Of a stretch of 32,513 bases of DNA, positions 25,422-31,820 are shown piece after piece. The position numbers and the translations under genes are program-made. The notes below the pieces were generated by a model. The model searched no databases, was not told the origin of the DNA, and saw nothing but the letters and a program-made list of their open reading frames with translations. The DNA is from an uncultured Clostridia bacterium (lineage in GTDB: Bacteria > Bacillota > Clostridia > Christensenellales > UBA1242): assembly GCA_944349895.1 (NCBI GenBank), contig CALVNQ010000001.1, positions 112,948 to 145,460 on the forward strand, written 5' to 3'. Position 1 is the first letter of the stretch. Each line of letters begins with the position of its first letter.

Positions 25422-25918
25422 CAAACTTTAAGTTTAATAGAAGAATCTAAATTTTTTTCATAAGAATTTTTAATTTCCAAAATCCATTTTTCTGATTGCA
25501 AATAAACATCTAACTTATTGTAAGGATATCCCAAGCTTGCGCAAACGGCTTCAAAAGCAGATTCAGCTTCAGAAACTTTTCTAAAATATGTTCTTCTTGA
25601 AAGACTCATACTATCAAGGATTTGATCAACAGAGTTCTTTTCAATATACTTCTTAATTAATATTCTAGCTTGCGACTTATCTATTTTCCCAAGAGCATTC
25701 TGAATTAAAATTTTTAAATTTATAAGTTTAATTTTTCTTTCAGACAGATCAATTATTTGATCTGCCAAAACTAAAGTATTGTTAGTAACAATATTAGACA
25801 AAGAAACTTGAGAAGATGAAAGTGCTTTTTTTTCAATAATTTTATCAATAGCTCCTGCGATACGTTCTAAAAATCTATAAGATGAAAGTAATGTTTTTGC
25901 CCAAATGTGATTTTGCAT
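25418..25918 (-). CDS. Sigma-70 region 4-like helix-turn-helix protein, phage-type
   Basis: A 166-residue mostly helical protein. Residues about 60-118 resemble a sigma region 4 or late phage regulator (ArpU/DUF1492-type) module. That module has a helix ending GKIDKSQARILIKKYIEKN, then the helix-turn-helix SVDQILDSMSLSRRTYFRKV. The N-terminal half has no recognised domain. In phages, a gene of this kind often sits upstream of the terminase genes in the late operon, and the same order (this gene, then terL) is seen here on the minus strand, with an opposite-strand gene between them. AGGGAG lies seven bases before the ATG. It could instead be a diverged terminase small subunit. Confidence 0.6.
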   Translation of the reverse strand: MQNHIWAKTLLSSYRFLERIAGAIDKIIEKKALSSSQVSLSNIVTNNTLVLADQIIDLSERKIKLINLKILIQNALGKIDKSQARILIKKYIEKNSVDQILDSMSLSRRTYFRKVSEAESAFEAVCASLGYPYNKLDVYLQSEKWILEIKNSYEKNLDSSIKLKVC

Positions 25919-26199
25919 AATATTCTCCCTTTTTTTGATATAGCAAAATTATAAAATTCACTTTATAAATAGTCAAATTTTAGTGCCACATATTTAAATG
26001 AAATTTCGATTTTTTTACAAAATTGTCGAAAAATGACTAAAAAATAACATTAATCAGTCAAAAAAATGACGGCAATATAAATAAATTTTGTCGATATTTT
26101 TACAAAATAGAAAAATATTTTTTAACAAAAATAAAAAATAAATTTTATCAATTTTGTTGTAATAATTTAAAAAATATGATAGAATGATCTTGTTTTTAT
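25919..26199. other. AT-rich intergenic region with repeated GTC-N-GAC motifs
   Basis: No gene is seen in these 281 bases. GTCGAAAAATGAC (26025-26037) and GTCAAAAAAATGAC (26057-26070) lie 32 bases apart, about three helical turns. The first overlaps TGTCGAA (26024-26030), the core of the Spo0A box known from Bacillus. A related TTTTGTCGAT is at 26086-26095. The region lies upstream of the sigma-like gene (-) and the tRNA-Leu (+). Confidence 0.5.
26157..26185 (+). promoter_or_regulatory. Promoter of tRNA-Leu
   Basis: TTGTAA (26157-26162), 17-base spacer, TAGAAT (26180-26185), 14 bases before the mature tRNA end. Confidence 0.7.
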
Positions 26200-26285
26200 G
26201 CAGGTGTGGCGAAATGGCAGACGCGAAGGACTCAAAATCCTTTGTTGGCAACAACATGTGGGTTCGACTCCCACCACCTGCACCA
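26200..26285 (+). tRNA. tRNA-Leu (anticodon CAA)
   Basis: An 86-base class II tRNA. The acceptor stem GCAGGTG pairs with CACCTGC, then discriminator A and an encoded CCA. The D-arm is GCG/CGC around AAATGGCAGA. The anticodon stem AAGGA/TCCTT encloses the loop CTCAAAA, with anticodon CAA at 26233-26235 reading TTG. The long variable arm GTTG-GCAA-CAAC is typical of tRNA-Leu. The T-arm is GTGGG TTCGACT CCCAC. A terminator follows. Its 3' part, from the anticodon loop onward, is repeated at 27854. Confidence 0.97.
26231..26278 (+). repeat. Direct repeat, left copy (tRNA-Leu 3' half, att-like)
   Basis: These 48 bases, from the first base of the anticodon loop to the acceptor arm, are identical to 27854-27901. 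One mismatch (T/C) follows, then six more matching bases ending in CCA. Repeat breakpoints at an anticodon loop are typical of tRNA-targeting integration. Confidence 0.9.
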
Positions 26286-26290
26286 AGTGA

Positions 26291-26325
26291 GAGCAATCCG
26301 AACCGCTGGGTTGCTCTTTTTCTTT
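26291..26325 (+). terminator. Rho-independent terminator after tRNA-Leu
   Basis: GAGCAATCC pairs with GGGTTGCTC (one T-G pair), followed by TTTTTCTTT. It lies six bases after the tRNA. Confidence 0.85.
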
Positions 26326-26333
26326 CTCATAAT

Positions 26334-26525
26334 ACTGTCACGAAGCATTTTTTGAAAGTCTGGACGATGGTCATTTGTGCCTGTCATAGCCCTGTCGATA
26401 TATGTATCAACAATCTTAATATTTTCTCGCTCTGCATATTCTTTGCAAACTCTAAGTTGTCCGTCAATACTTTGCTCTGACTGACTATCACTTGAATATC
26501 TTGCATAGATTACTGCTTTTTTCAT
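26334..26525 (-). pseudogene. Truncated serine recombinase (resolvase N-terminal fragment)
   Basis: The ATG at 26525, with AAAGGTG six bases upstream, opens about 64 residues of a large serine recombinase catalytic domain. It contains KKAVIYARYSSDSQSEQSI with the nucleophilic Ser in YARYSS, and DTYIDRAMTGTNDHRPDFQ. Homology stops after QKMLRDS. The rest of the catalytic domain (normally leading to a YKLDRFSR-like motif), the recombinase domain and the zinc region are missing. The frame then runs on meaninglessly through the tRNA terminator and antisense tRNA to 26232. No DNA-binding part remains, so it cannot act as an integrase by itself. Confidence 0.85.
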
Positions 26526-26650
26526 ATTCATCACCTTTGAAGCAATTATACCGCTACATCTCAAAAAAGTCAGCACAAAATATAAAATTTTTGAAAAATC
26601 AATACAAAATCAATATTTATATGATATAATAAATCTAGGGAGATACAGTT

Positions 26651-27053
26651 ATGATTGAAAATATTAATCCAGCAGGGTATAAAAAAAATTGGTGTTTATA
26701 CACCAGCAAAGAAAATTGATTGTGGAAATTATTATTTAATTTATGTTTCCGGTATTCAAGCTCACGCTTCAAAAGAAAATAATTCAAGAGTGGACTCGGA
26801 CGATATTGAAGTCCAAACACATGAAGTATTTTCGGACATTGGTGACATATTGAAATCTGCTGGTGCAAGTTTTGACGATGTTATAAAAGCAGTTATTTAT
26901 GTAACCGATATGAGTGAATTTGAAAAAGTTTCTAAAATAAGAGCAGAATATTTCAAGAATTCTATGCCTGTTTCAACTCTTGTTGAAGTTAATAGAATGG
27001 TTAGAGATGGTGCTAAAATAGAAATCGAAGTTACAGCACTTTCAAAGAAATAA
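26651..27053 (+). pseudogene. RidA/YjgF-family protein with N-terminal frameshift
   Basis: RidA-family enamine/imine deaminases hydrolyse reactive 2-aminoacrylate-type intermediates. The body is well conserved: YLIYVSGIQ, IEVQTHEVFSDIGDILKSAG, FDDVIKAVIYVTDMSEF, and a C-terminal PVSTLVEVNRMVRDGAKIEIEVTA. The last contains the substrate-binding Arg (NRMVRDG). The natural start is ATG 26651 with AGGGAG upstream, giving MIENINPAGYKK. An A8 tract at 26681-26688 then shifts the frame, and that reading ends at a nearby TGA. Removing one A joins it to KKIGVYTPAK and a complete protein of about 133 residues. A weak in-frame TTG at 26655 gives an abnormal N-terminus. Sequencing error, phase variation, slippage or decay could explain this. 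It is followed closely by an SDR gene. Confidence 0.8.
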
Positions 27054-27069
27054 AATAAGGAGAAGATTT

Positions 27070-27810
27070 ATGAAAGTAATTTTAATTACAGGGGCAACAT
27101 CAGGTGTAGGATTTGAAACTGCAAAACTTTTTTCACATGAAAAAGACGCAAAAGTTGTTAGTTTGTCAGTTGATTTAAACAAAATTAATTCAGCAAAGAA
27201 GGAATTACCAGGAGTAGAGTTTTTGCAATGTGATGTATCAGACTATAATGCCTTACTAAAAATTGCTGAGATAATTGATAAAAAATACGGAAAAATAGAC
27301 ATACTTGTAAACAATGCAGGAACAATTATTCCAGGTAATATAGAAACACTTGCAGTTGAAGATTGGGATAAAGTTATAAAAAATAATTTTTCGAGCTATT
27401 ATTATGTTTCGAAAGCATTTTTATCATTACTTAAAAAAGGTGAAAATGCAAACATTGTAAACATTTCTTCGATTTCGGCAACTGCTGGCGGAAGTTCTAT
27501 AGCTTACTCTTGTGCAAAGGCAGGAGTAAACATGATTTCTCAAAGTCTAGCAAAAGACTTAGCAAAATATAAAATAAGAGTAAATACTATTTCGCCTGGA
27601 ATATTTAATTCTGGCTTCCAAATTCACAACAATATGATGAACGAAGAACAATATAATGAAATGTTAAAAAAACAAAGCTCAAATTATCCTTTTGGCATAG
27701 GAACTTCGCTAGATATTGCAAATGCAATTCTCTTTATTTCGAGTGAAAAAGCAAAATGGATTACAGGAGCAAATTTGCTTGTTGATGGTGGAAATATAGT
27801 AAACAAATAA
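27070..27810 (+). CDS. Short-chain dehydrogenase/reductase (SDR, classical)
   Basis: A 246-residue NAD(P)-dependent oxidoreductase with a Rossmann fold. The cofactor motif is TGATSGVG (7-14), with NNAG (about 82-85) and the catalytic Ser in NISSISA. The Tyr-x-x-x-Lys motif is YSCAKAG, followed by RVNTISPG and the C-terminal WITGANLLVDGG. All catalytic residues are intact. The closest functional types are FabG-like or sugar/polyol dehydrogenases; the substrate cannot be told. TAAGGAG lies seven to eight bases before the ATG, 16 bases after the RidA-family gene, so the two are co-transcribed inside the tRNA-Leu repeats. Confidence 0.92.
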   Translation: MKVILITGATSGVGFETAKLFSHEKDAKVVSLSVDLNKINSAKKELPGVEFLQCDVSDYNALLKIAEIIDKKYGKIDILVNNAGTIIPGNIETLAVEDWDKVIKNNFSSYYYVSKAFLSLLKKGENANIVNISSISATAGGSSIAYSCAKAGVNMISQSLAKDLAKYKIRVNTISPGIFNSGFQIHNNMMNEEQYNEMLKKQSSNYPFGIGTSLDIANAILFISSEKAKWITGANLLVDGGNIVNK

Positions 27811-27853
27811 GTGAAATTTAAGTAAATTTACAGTAAGCAGGATAAGGAATAGG

Positions 27854-27908
27854 CTCAAAATCCTTTGTTGGCAACAACATGTGGGTTCGACTCCCACCAC
27901 CCGCACCA
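27854..27908 (+). pseudogene. tRNA-Leu 3' fragment (right direct repeat, att-like)
   Basis: Copy of the tRNA-Leu(CAA) 3' part: anticodon loop, variable arm, T-arm, acceptor 3' strand and CCA. The first 48 bases match 26231-26278; then C replaces T in the acceptor arm (CACCCGC). No D-arm lies upstream. GCAGG occurs at 27836-27840 but cannot fold into a tRNA 5' half. It marks the far end of the putative inserted segment. Confidence 0.88.
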
Positions 27909-27916
27909 GACAAGAG

Positions 27917-27959
27917 AAAACGAACTTTGAGAAATTTTCAAAGTTCGTTTTGTTTTTTT
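27917..27959 (+). terminator. Rho-independent terminator after the tRNA-Leu fragment
   Basis: Long stem with AAAACGAACTTTGA pairing TCAAAGTTCGTTTT, followed by TGTTTTTTT. It may be the original terminator of the tRNA-Leu gene, displaced by insertion, or it may end the RidA-SDR transcript. Confidence 0.9.
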
Positions 27960-28400
27960 AGATGTCGTAGATATATAAATTTAATCAAAAAATTATAAAA
28001 ATAAATACCGAAAACTCGCTTTCTAATTTTAAGTGTGCCATAATTATTTAAATTCACATTCCAAAATCTTTATTCAACATTTCATTAGATGTTTTTTTCA
28101 AAATTGTTTTACTTTTTTATACGTTTTCTGATATAATGTGATCATGTCGCAAATAATAAATATAGATTTCGATTATTAACAAAAAATAAGGGACGAACAA
28201 CATGGCTTTGTGCTATTTTTGAATGTGATAGCAGGTTTATATTTAAAGATAGTGAAATTTTTGAAATAAAAATTTAAATTAGTAAAATTTACTTTTATCA
28301 CAACAAATCCAACATCGACCAAACCCTTATGATTTGGATGCGACACCGTTTGATACACAAAAATAGCAGGTTATAAACAGCTAGTATATAATGGAGATAA
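27960..28400. other. Gene-poor stretch with a decayed coding fragment
   Basis: No intact gene is supported in these 441 bases. On the plus strand, frame 28137-28277 reads through NNKYRFRLLTKNKGR then TTWLCAIFECDSRF and ends at a TAA after EIFEIKI. It has protein-like composition but no start codon; a nearby ATG (28144) is in another frame and stops after 11 residues. This looks like a frameshifted remnant. A spaced inverted repeat TGTGATA (28224-28230) / TATCACA (28296-28302) is also present. TATAAT and GGAG just before 28401 serve the next gene. Confidence 0.3.
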
Positions 28401-28895
28401 ATGAAAAATAAAGAAATAGTCAAAGAACTAGTTTTTAGCTACAAATTAACAGCATATGGGGCTTATGCTTTATTTAAACTAGAATATACAAAAAATAACA
28501 TTAATTTTTATTCTGTTCAATATTCGCCATTTATAAAGCGTGAAATTTATGACGCAAATATTTTATCAGCGATAAAAGCACAAGAATTGAATGAAGAAGA
28601 CTGCAACAATATTTGTGAAAGTTTATTTTTATATTCACTAATAAAACCTTGGGACTTAACAGGAGACCCTCAGGCTAGTATATTAAGAGACAAAATTAGT
28701 TTTGTAAGACAAAACAATTTTGACAAATTTAAAAATGCAGAAAAAACAGATGTATTATTTAATCTCTTAGACGTGTATGAAGAAGACCCATCAGAAAGCA
28801 CGCCAGAGCAAGAAGAAGAATTAATCATAGGTGAAATAGGAAAACCGAAAAGAAAGGAAAACCAAAACGAAAAAGAAGTCGGAATAAAAAGATAA
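28401..28895 (+). CDS. Hypothetical protein with acidic then basic C-terminal tail
   Basis: A 164-residue soluble protein, family not recognised. The N-terminal half has mixed helices and strands with many aromatics (SYKLTAYGAYALFKLEYTK, NFYSVQYSPF). The middle is helical (NEEDCNNICESLFLYSLI). The C-terminal 40 residues are low-complexity: first acidic (EEDPSESTPEQEEEL), then Lys-rich (KPKRKENQNEKE). The ATG follows GGAG at four bases. It converges on the unknown gene ending at 28898 with a two-base gap and lies downstream of the tRNA-Leu remnant, so it may be accessory DNA. Confidence 0.7.
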   Translation: MKNKEIVKELVFSYKLTAYGAYALFKLEYTKNNINFYSVQYSPFIKREIYDANILSAIKAQELNEEDCNNICESLFLYSLIKPWDLTGDPQASILRDKISFVRQNNFDKFKNAEKTDVLFNLLDVYEEDPSESTPEQEEELIIGEIGKPKRKENQNEKEVGIKR

Positions 28896-28897
28896 TT

Positions 28898-29560
28898 TTA
28901 TTTTGACATTTTTTTAGATAATATTTTTTCAGAAGTATTACACGGTTCATAATAATTTAAATAATCATTATAATAAATACAAACTAATTTATTGTTACTA
29001 AAATTAAAAATAGCTTTGATTTCATTAAAAGAATATGTTTTATTTTCAATTTTTACCCGTAAATTTGTATTACTTTTTTTGTCATTTAAAAATACAATCT
29101 TCCCCTTTGCAATGAAATTATCAAACATAAGGGCTAAAGTTTGCCTGCCAGGGATTTTTTTTAAATCGTCTATAATTTTAAAACAATCAAAACCTTGATT
29201 AACTTTTTCAACCAAAAAATTTTCTTTAGCTTTTTTTAATATGCAATTAAAATTATGACAAGCTTGTTTATAAATCTCGATTTGAGTTTTTGAAAGATAC
29301 TTATCAACATAAATTATCAAATTTGAAGCGATGACTTTTCTTTGATACAAAAGCCTCCCACAATCATAAAAGTTATGAACATCGATTTTATTAAGTTGTT
29401 TAATAAAATTAATAGTGGCTTGAATAAAATTTGGATAAATAAATTCTCTTTCCTGAAAAAAATCATGGTTCCATAATTTTGCTTTTTCTGGCTCCAATAA
29501 TTCAGAAAAATCCTTTGACAATAACTCTGCCTCTAATAATGAATTTTTCAAATACCTCAC
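28898..29560 (-). CDS. Hypothetical protein, unknown family
   Basis: A protein of about 220 residues, mostly helical in residues 1-150 (ILKKAKENFLVEKVNQGF is a typical stretch). A short beta-rich C-terminal part follows (GKIVFLND, NLRVKIENKTYSFNEIKAIF, KLVCIYYNDYLNYY). There is no signal peptide, membrane helix or recognised motif. The start is uncertain: GTG at 29560 overlaps the only purine-rich sequence (GGGGTGAGG), while TTG at 29551 would place GGTGAGG three bases ahead. It is monocistronic, convergent with the gene at 28401 and divergent from mscS. Confidence 0.65.
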   Translation of the reverse strand: MRYLKNSLLEAELLSKDFSELLEPEKAKLWNHDFFQEREFIYPNFIQATINFIKQLNKIDVHNFYDCGRLLYQRKVIASNLIIYVDKYLSKTQIEIYKQACHNFNCILKKAKENFLVEKVNQGFDCFKIIDDLKKIPGRQTLALMFDNFIAKGKIVFLNDKKSNTNLRVKIENKTYSFNEIKAIFNFSNNKLVCIYYNDYLNYYEPCNTSEKILSKKMSK

Positions 29561-29642
29561 CCCACAATAAAAACTTATATTAAAATTATACTTCCCATAA
29601 AATAAATAAAAAAATTATAAACTGGAATAAAAGAAATACTTT

Positions 29643-29661
29643 TGTCGAAAAAAGTATGACA
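29643..29661. promoter_or_regulatory. TGTCGAA box within a TGTC-N-GACA inverted motif
   Basis: TGTCGAAAAAAGTATGACA contains a perfect TGTCGAA core (29643-29649). It lies about 80 bases upstream of the 28898-29560 gene start and about 100 bases upstream of mscS. It resembles the motifs at 26025 and 26057. Confidence 0.4.
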
Positions 29662-29710
29662 ATATTAATTTTATTAAGCATTCTTATTTTATAAAATTGT
29701 TATATTTATT

Positions 29711-29738
29711 TTGATAAAATTTTTATTTTAGTTATAAT
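29711..29738 (+). promoter_or_regulatory. Promoter of mscS giving a leaderless or near-leaderless mRNA
   Basis: TTGATA (29711-29716), 16-base spacer, perfect TATAAT (29733-29738). The ATG at 29745 falls at the expected start of transcription, and no Shine-Dalgarno sequence is present. Confidence 0.7.
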
Positions 29739-29744
29739 AAAAGT

Positions 29745-30794
29745 ATGGATTGGAATCAAATTTGGGGAAACATAAAAAATTTTTTTGTTGGAAACGGATG
29801 GGCTATTCTAGGATTTTTTGTCACATTAATTTTTGGCCTAATAATAATAAAAATTATTATAAAATCAATTAAAAAGATTCTGTCAAAAACGAAAATGGAA
29901 AAGATAGCGCAAAAATTTTTGATGAGCATTTTAAAAGTGTCATTATATCTTATCCTTGTAATCATACTTTTAGCCGAGCTAGGAATTTCAATAACAGGAA
30001 TTGTCGCTGCGTTGTCGGCAGCTGTTTTAGCCATAGGATTAGCTCTACAAAACAGTCTTTCAAATCTTGCAAATGGAATAATAATAATTTCTGGGAAAAT
30101 GTTTAAAGAAGGAGATTACATAAGTGTTAATGGTATTGAAGGAACGGTTAAAAATATAAATCTGCTTGCAACAACCGTCGTGACTTCAGATAACAAATCA
30201 ATAACATTGCCAAACTCAGATATAGTTAATAATCCTACAACAAATTATGACGCCTTTAAAAAAAGAAGAGTTGATATATTTCTTGACATTTCATATGACA
30301 CAGATATAGAAAAAGCTAAAAGTATAATATTAGATGTTGCAAAAAGTGATGGAAGAATATACTTAGACCCAGCTCCGACATGTAAAATTAAAGCCTTGCA
30401 ATCAAATTCCATACAATTAGTAGTAAATGCATGGGTAGATAGCGAAGATTATTGGGATGTTTATTACTATCTGATTGATAAAATATTTAATGAATTTAAA
30501 AAGAATAAAGTTAAAATTCCTTTTAACCAAATAGAAGTAAGAATGAGAAATGATAAAGTTAGCATGCCATATGATAAAAAGCCATTGCCTGAACGTAAAG
30601 AAAAGGAACGACCATTAATAGAGTCAAAAAACTTATTTGATATAGTAGATGAAAAATTAAATAAAAAGATAAAATCTCATTCAAAAAAAGGTGAAAAAAG
30701 ACTGAGCAAACTCCAAAAGAAAAAAGAAAAAAATGGCCAACATGAAAACGAACACAAAAAAGATAAAAGTGAGGATAATTTAAATGAAATATAA
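29745..30794 (+). CDS. mscS: Small-conductance mechanosensitive channel, MscS family
   Basis: A 349-residue membrane channel that opens under membrane tension to release solutes. Three transmembrane helices (about 15-38, 60-80, 82-110) end in the pore-lining TM3, rich in Ala and Gly (GIVAALSAAVLAIGLALQNSLSNLANG). The beta domain follows (FKEGDYISVNGIEGTVKNI, TLPNSDIVNNPTTNY), then the cytoplasmic alpha/beta vestibule domain to about residue 270. The last 75 residues are an unusual Lys/Glu-rich tail (HSKKGEKRLSKLQKKKEKN). The start sits right after a TATAAT with no ribosome binding site. Its end overlaps degV by 11 bases. Confidence 0.93.
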   Translation: MDWNQIWGNIKNFFVGNGWAILGFFVTLIFGLIIIKIIIKSIKKILSKTKMEKIAQKFLMSILKVSLYLILVIILLAELGISITGIVAALSAAVLAIGLALQNSLSNLANGIIIISGKMFKEGDYISVNGIEGTVKNINLLATTVVTSDNKSITLPNSDIVNNPTTNYDAFKKRRVDIFLDISYDTDIEKAKSIILDVAKSDGRIYLDPAPTCKIKALQSNSIQLVVNAWVDSEDYWDVYYYLIDKIFNEFKKNKVKIPFNQIEVRMRNDKVSMPYDKKPLPERKEKERPLIESKNLFDIVDEKLNKKIKSHSKKGEKRLSKLQKKKEKNGQHENEHKKDKSEDNLNEI

Positions 30795-31617
30795 AATTAT
30801 TGCAGATGCTTCTTGTGATATCCCAAAAGAATATGTAGAAAAATACCAAATTATTTTAGCTCCAATAGAAGTAAGATTTGGAGAAGAAACATATCCTGAA
30901 GGCTTAGATAATGAATCTTTTTATAAAAAAATTAACGAAACAGGATTAATTCCAAAAACTTCTATGCCTAATCAATATCTTTTTGAAGAATTAATGCGCC
31001 CTTATGCAAATAATCCTGAATATCATGTTATTGCGATAACTATATCATCAGAAATGACAGCGACAATACATCAAGTGGAAGGCGCTGTTGAATCATTAAA
31101 GATGAAAAACATAACTTATCGTCAATCCAATGTGACAACATGGGCGCAAGGGGCAATAATAATCGAGTTATGCAAATACATTGAAACTGATGATAATATT
31201 GATCATGTTGTGGCAAAACTAGACGAATTAATAAACAAAGTTAAATTAATAGCTGTGATAGGAGATTTAAAATATTTAAGAGCAAGTGGGCGTCTTTCAG
31301 CGACAAGTCAAGTAATGGGAACAATGTTAAGCATAAAACCGATAATATCATTAACAGGTGGCAAAGTCACAAATGAAGCGAAAATATTGGGAGAAACAAA
31401 GGCAAATATGTTTTTAGTAAACAAGGCCCAAAATCGAGATAAAAATTATCCATTATATTTTGGTAATTCTGATTGCAGAGAATATATGGAAAATTTTGTA
31501 AAAAAATATGCAACACAACTCGATATAAATCCTGATAACCAAATTATTTGTGATATCGGTTGTGTGGTAGGTTCTCACGTTGGCCCAAAATGTTATGGAA
31601 TAGTGTATTTCGAATAA
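30784..31617 (+). CDS. DegV family fatty-acid-binding protein
   Basis: A 277-residue DegV-family protein. Members bind fatty acids in a two-domain fold, and FakB proteins present them to the kinase FakA for phosphorylation. The N-terminal motif is KIIADASCDIPKEYVEKY. TSMPNQYLFEEL contains the conserved TSQPS-like loop. The later AVIGDLKYLRASGRLSATSQ matches the conserved region before the C-terminal domain, and the protein ends GSHVGPKCYGIVY (the usual HxGPG-like segment reads HVGPK here). GAGG is nine bases upstream of the ATG, inside the 3' end of mscS, so the pair is coupled. No fakA gene is seen. Confidence 0.92.
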   Translation: MKYKIIADASCDIPKEYVEKYQIILAPIEVRFGEETYPEGLDNESFYKKINETGLIPKTSMPNQYLFEELMRPYANNPEYHVIAITISSEMTATIHQVEGAVESLKMKNITYRQSNVTTWAQGAIIIELCKYIETDDNIDHVVAKLDELINKVKLIAVIGDLKYLRASGRLSATSQVMGTMLSIKPIISLTGGKVTNEAKILGETKANMFLVNKAQNRDKNYPLYFGNSDCREYMENFVKKYATQLDINPDNQIICDIGCVVGSHVGPKCYGIVYFE

Positions 31618-31660
31618 TATCCCAATTGATTAAATATTATAAAATTTTAAACTAGTTAAA

Positions 31661-31697
31661 CAGCACTTTAACAAAAAAGTTAAAGTGCTGTTTTTTA
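31661..31697 (+). terminator. Rho-independent terminator of mscS-degV
   Basis: A perfect 12-pair stem CAGCACTTTAAC/GTTAAAGTGCTG with a six-A loop, followed by TTTTTT. Confidence 0.95.
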
Positions 31698-31820
31698 TAT
31701 TAAATTCAAAAAATAAATTTAATATTTACAAAATTTTGATATGAATTTATTGGAAAGTTGAAATTAATCATAAACAAAATAATAATGAAATATCAGGCCT
31801 GTCTTTTTTAATTATAATAA

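Larger units (their letters stand above)
26286..27853. mobile_element. Putative remnant of an element integrated at tRNA-Leu
   Basis: A segment of about 1.6 kb bounded by a complete tRNA-Leu and a 48-base direct repeat of its 3' half. It contains a truncated serine recombinase, a RidA-family gene and an SDR gene, with no complete integrase. The boundaries fit tRNA-targeted integration, usually done by tyrosine integrases, so the true integrase was probably lost. Tandem tRNA duplication or deletion between two tRNA copies are alternatives. Confidence 0.55.

Noticed and set aside
25919-26199. CRISPR array or phage origin in the AT-rich gap
   Set aside because: Only short GTC-N-GAC motifs recur; no regular repeat-spacer units or iterons were present.
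26054-26296. Minus-strand reading frame over tRNA-Leu
   Set aside because: Antisense of the tRNA and AT-rich spacer; composition is not protein-like.
27709-27906. Minus-strand reading frame of about 65 residues across the SDR end and tRNA fragment
   Set aside because: Its start is the antisense translation of the tRNA-Leu 3' part, a common spurious call; no ribosome binding site.
27836-27908. A second functional tRNA-Leu
   Set aside because: GCAGG upstream does not complete a tRNA; the D-arm is missing and the 3' acceptor strand CACCCGC does not pair with it.
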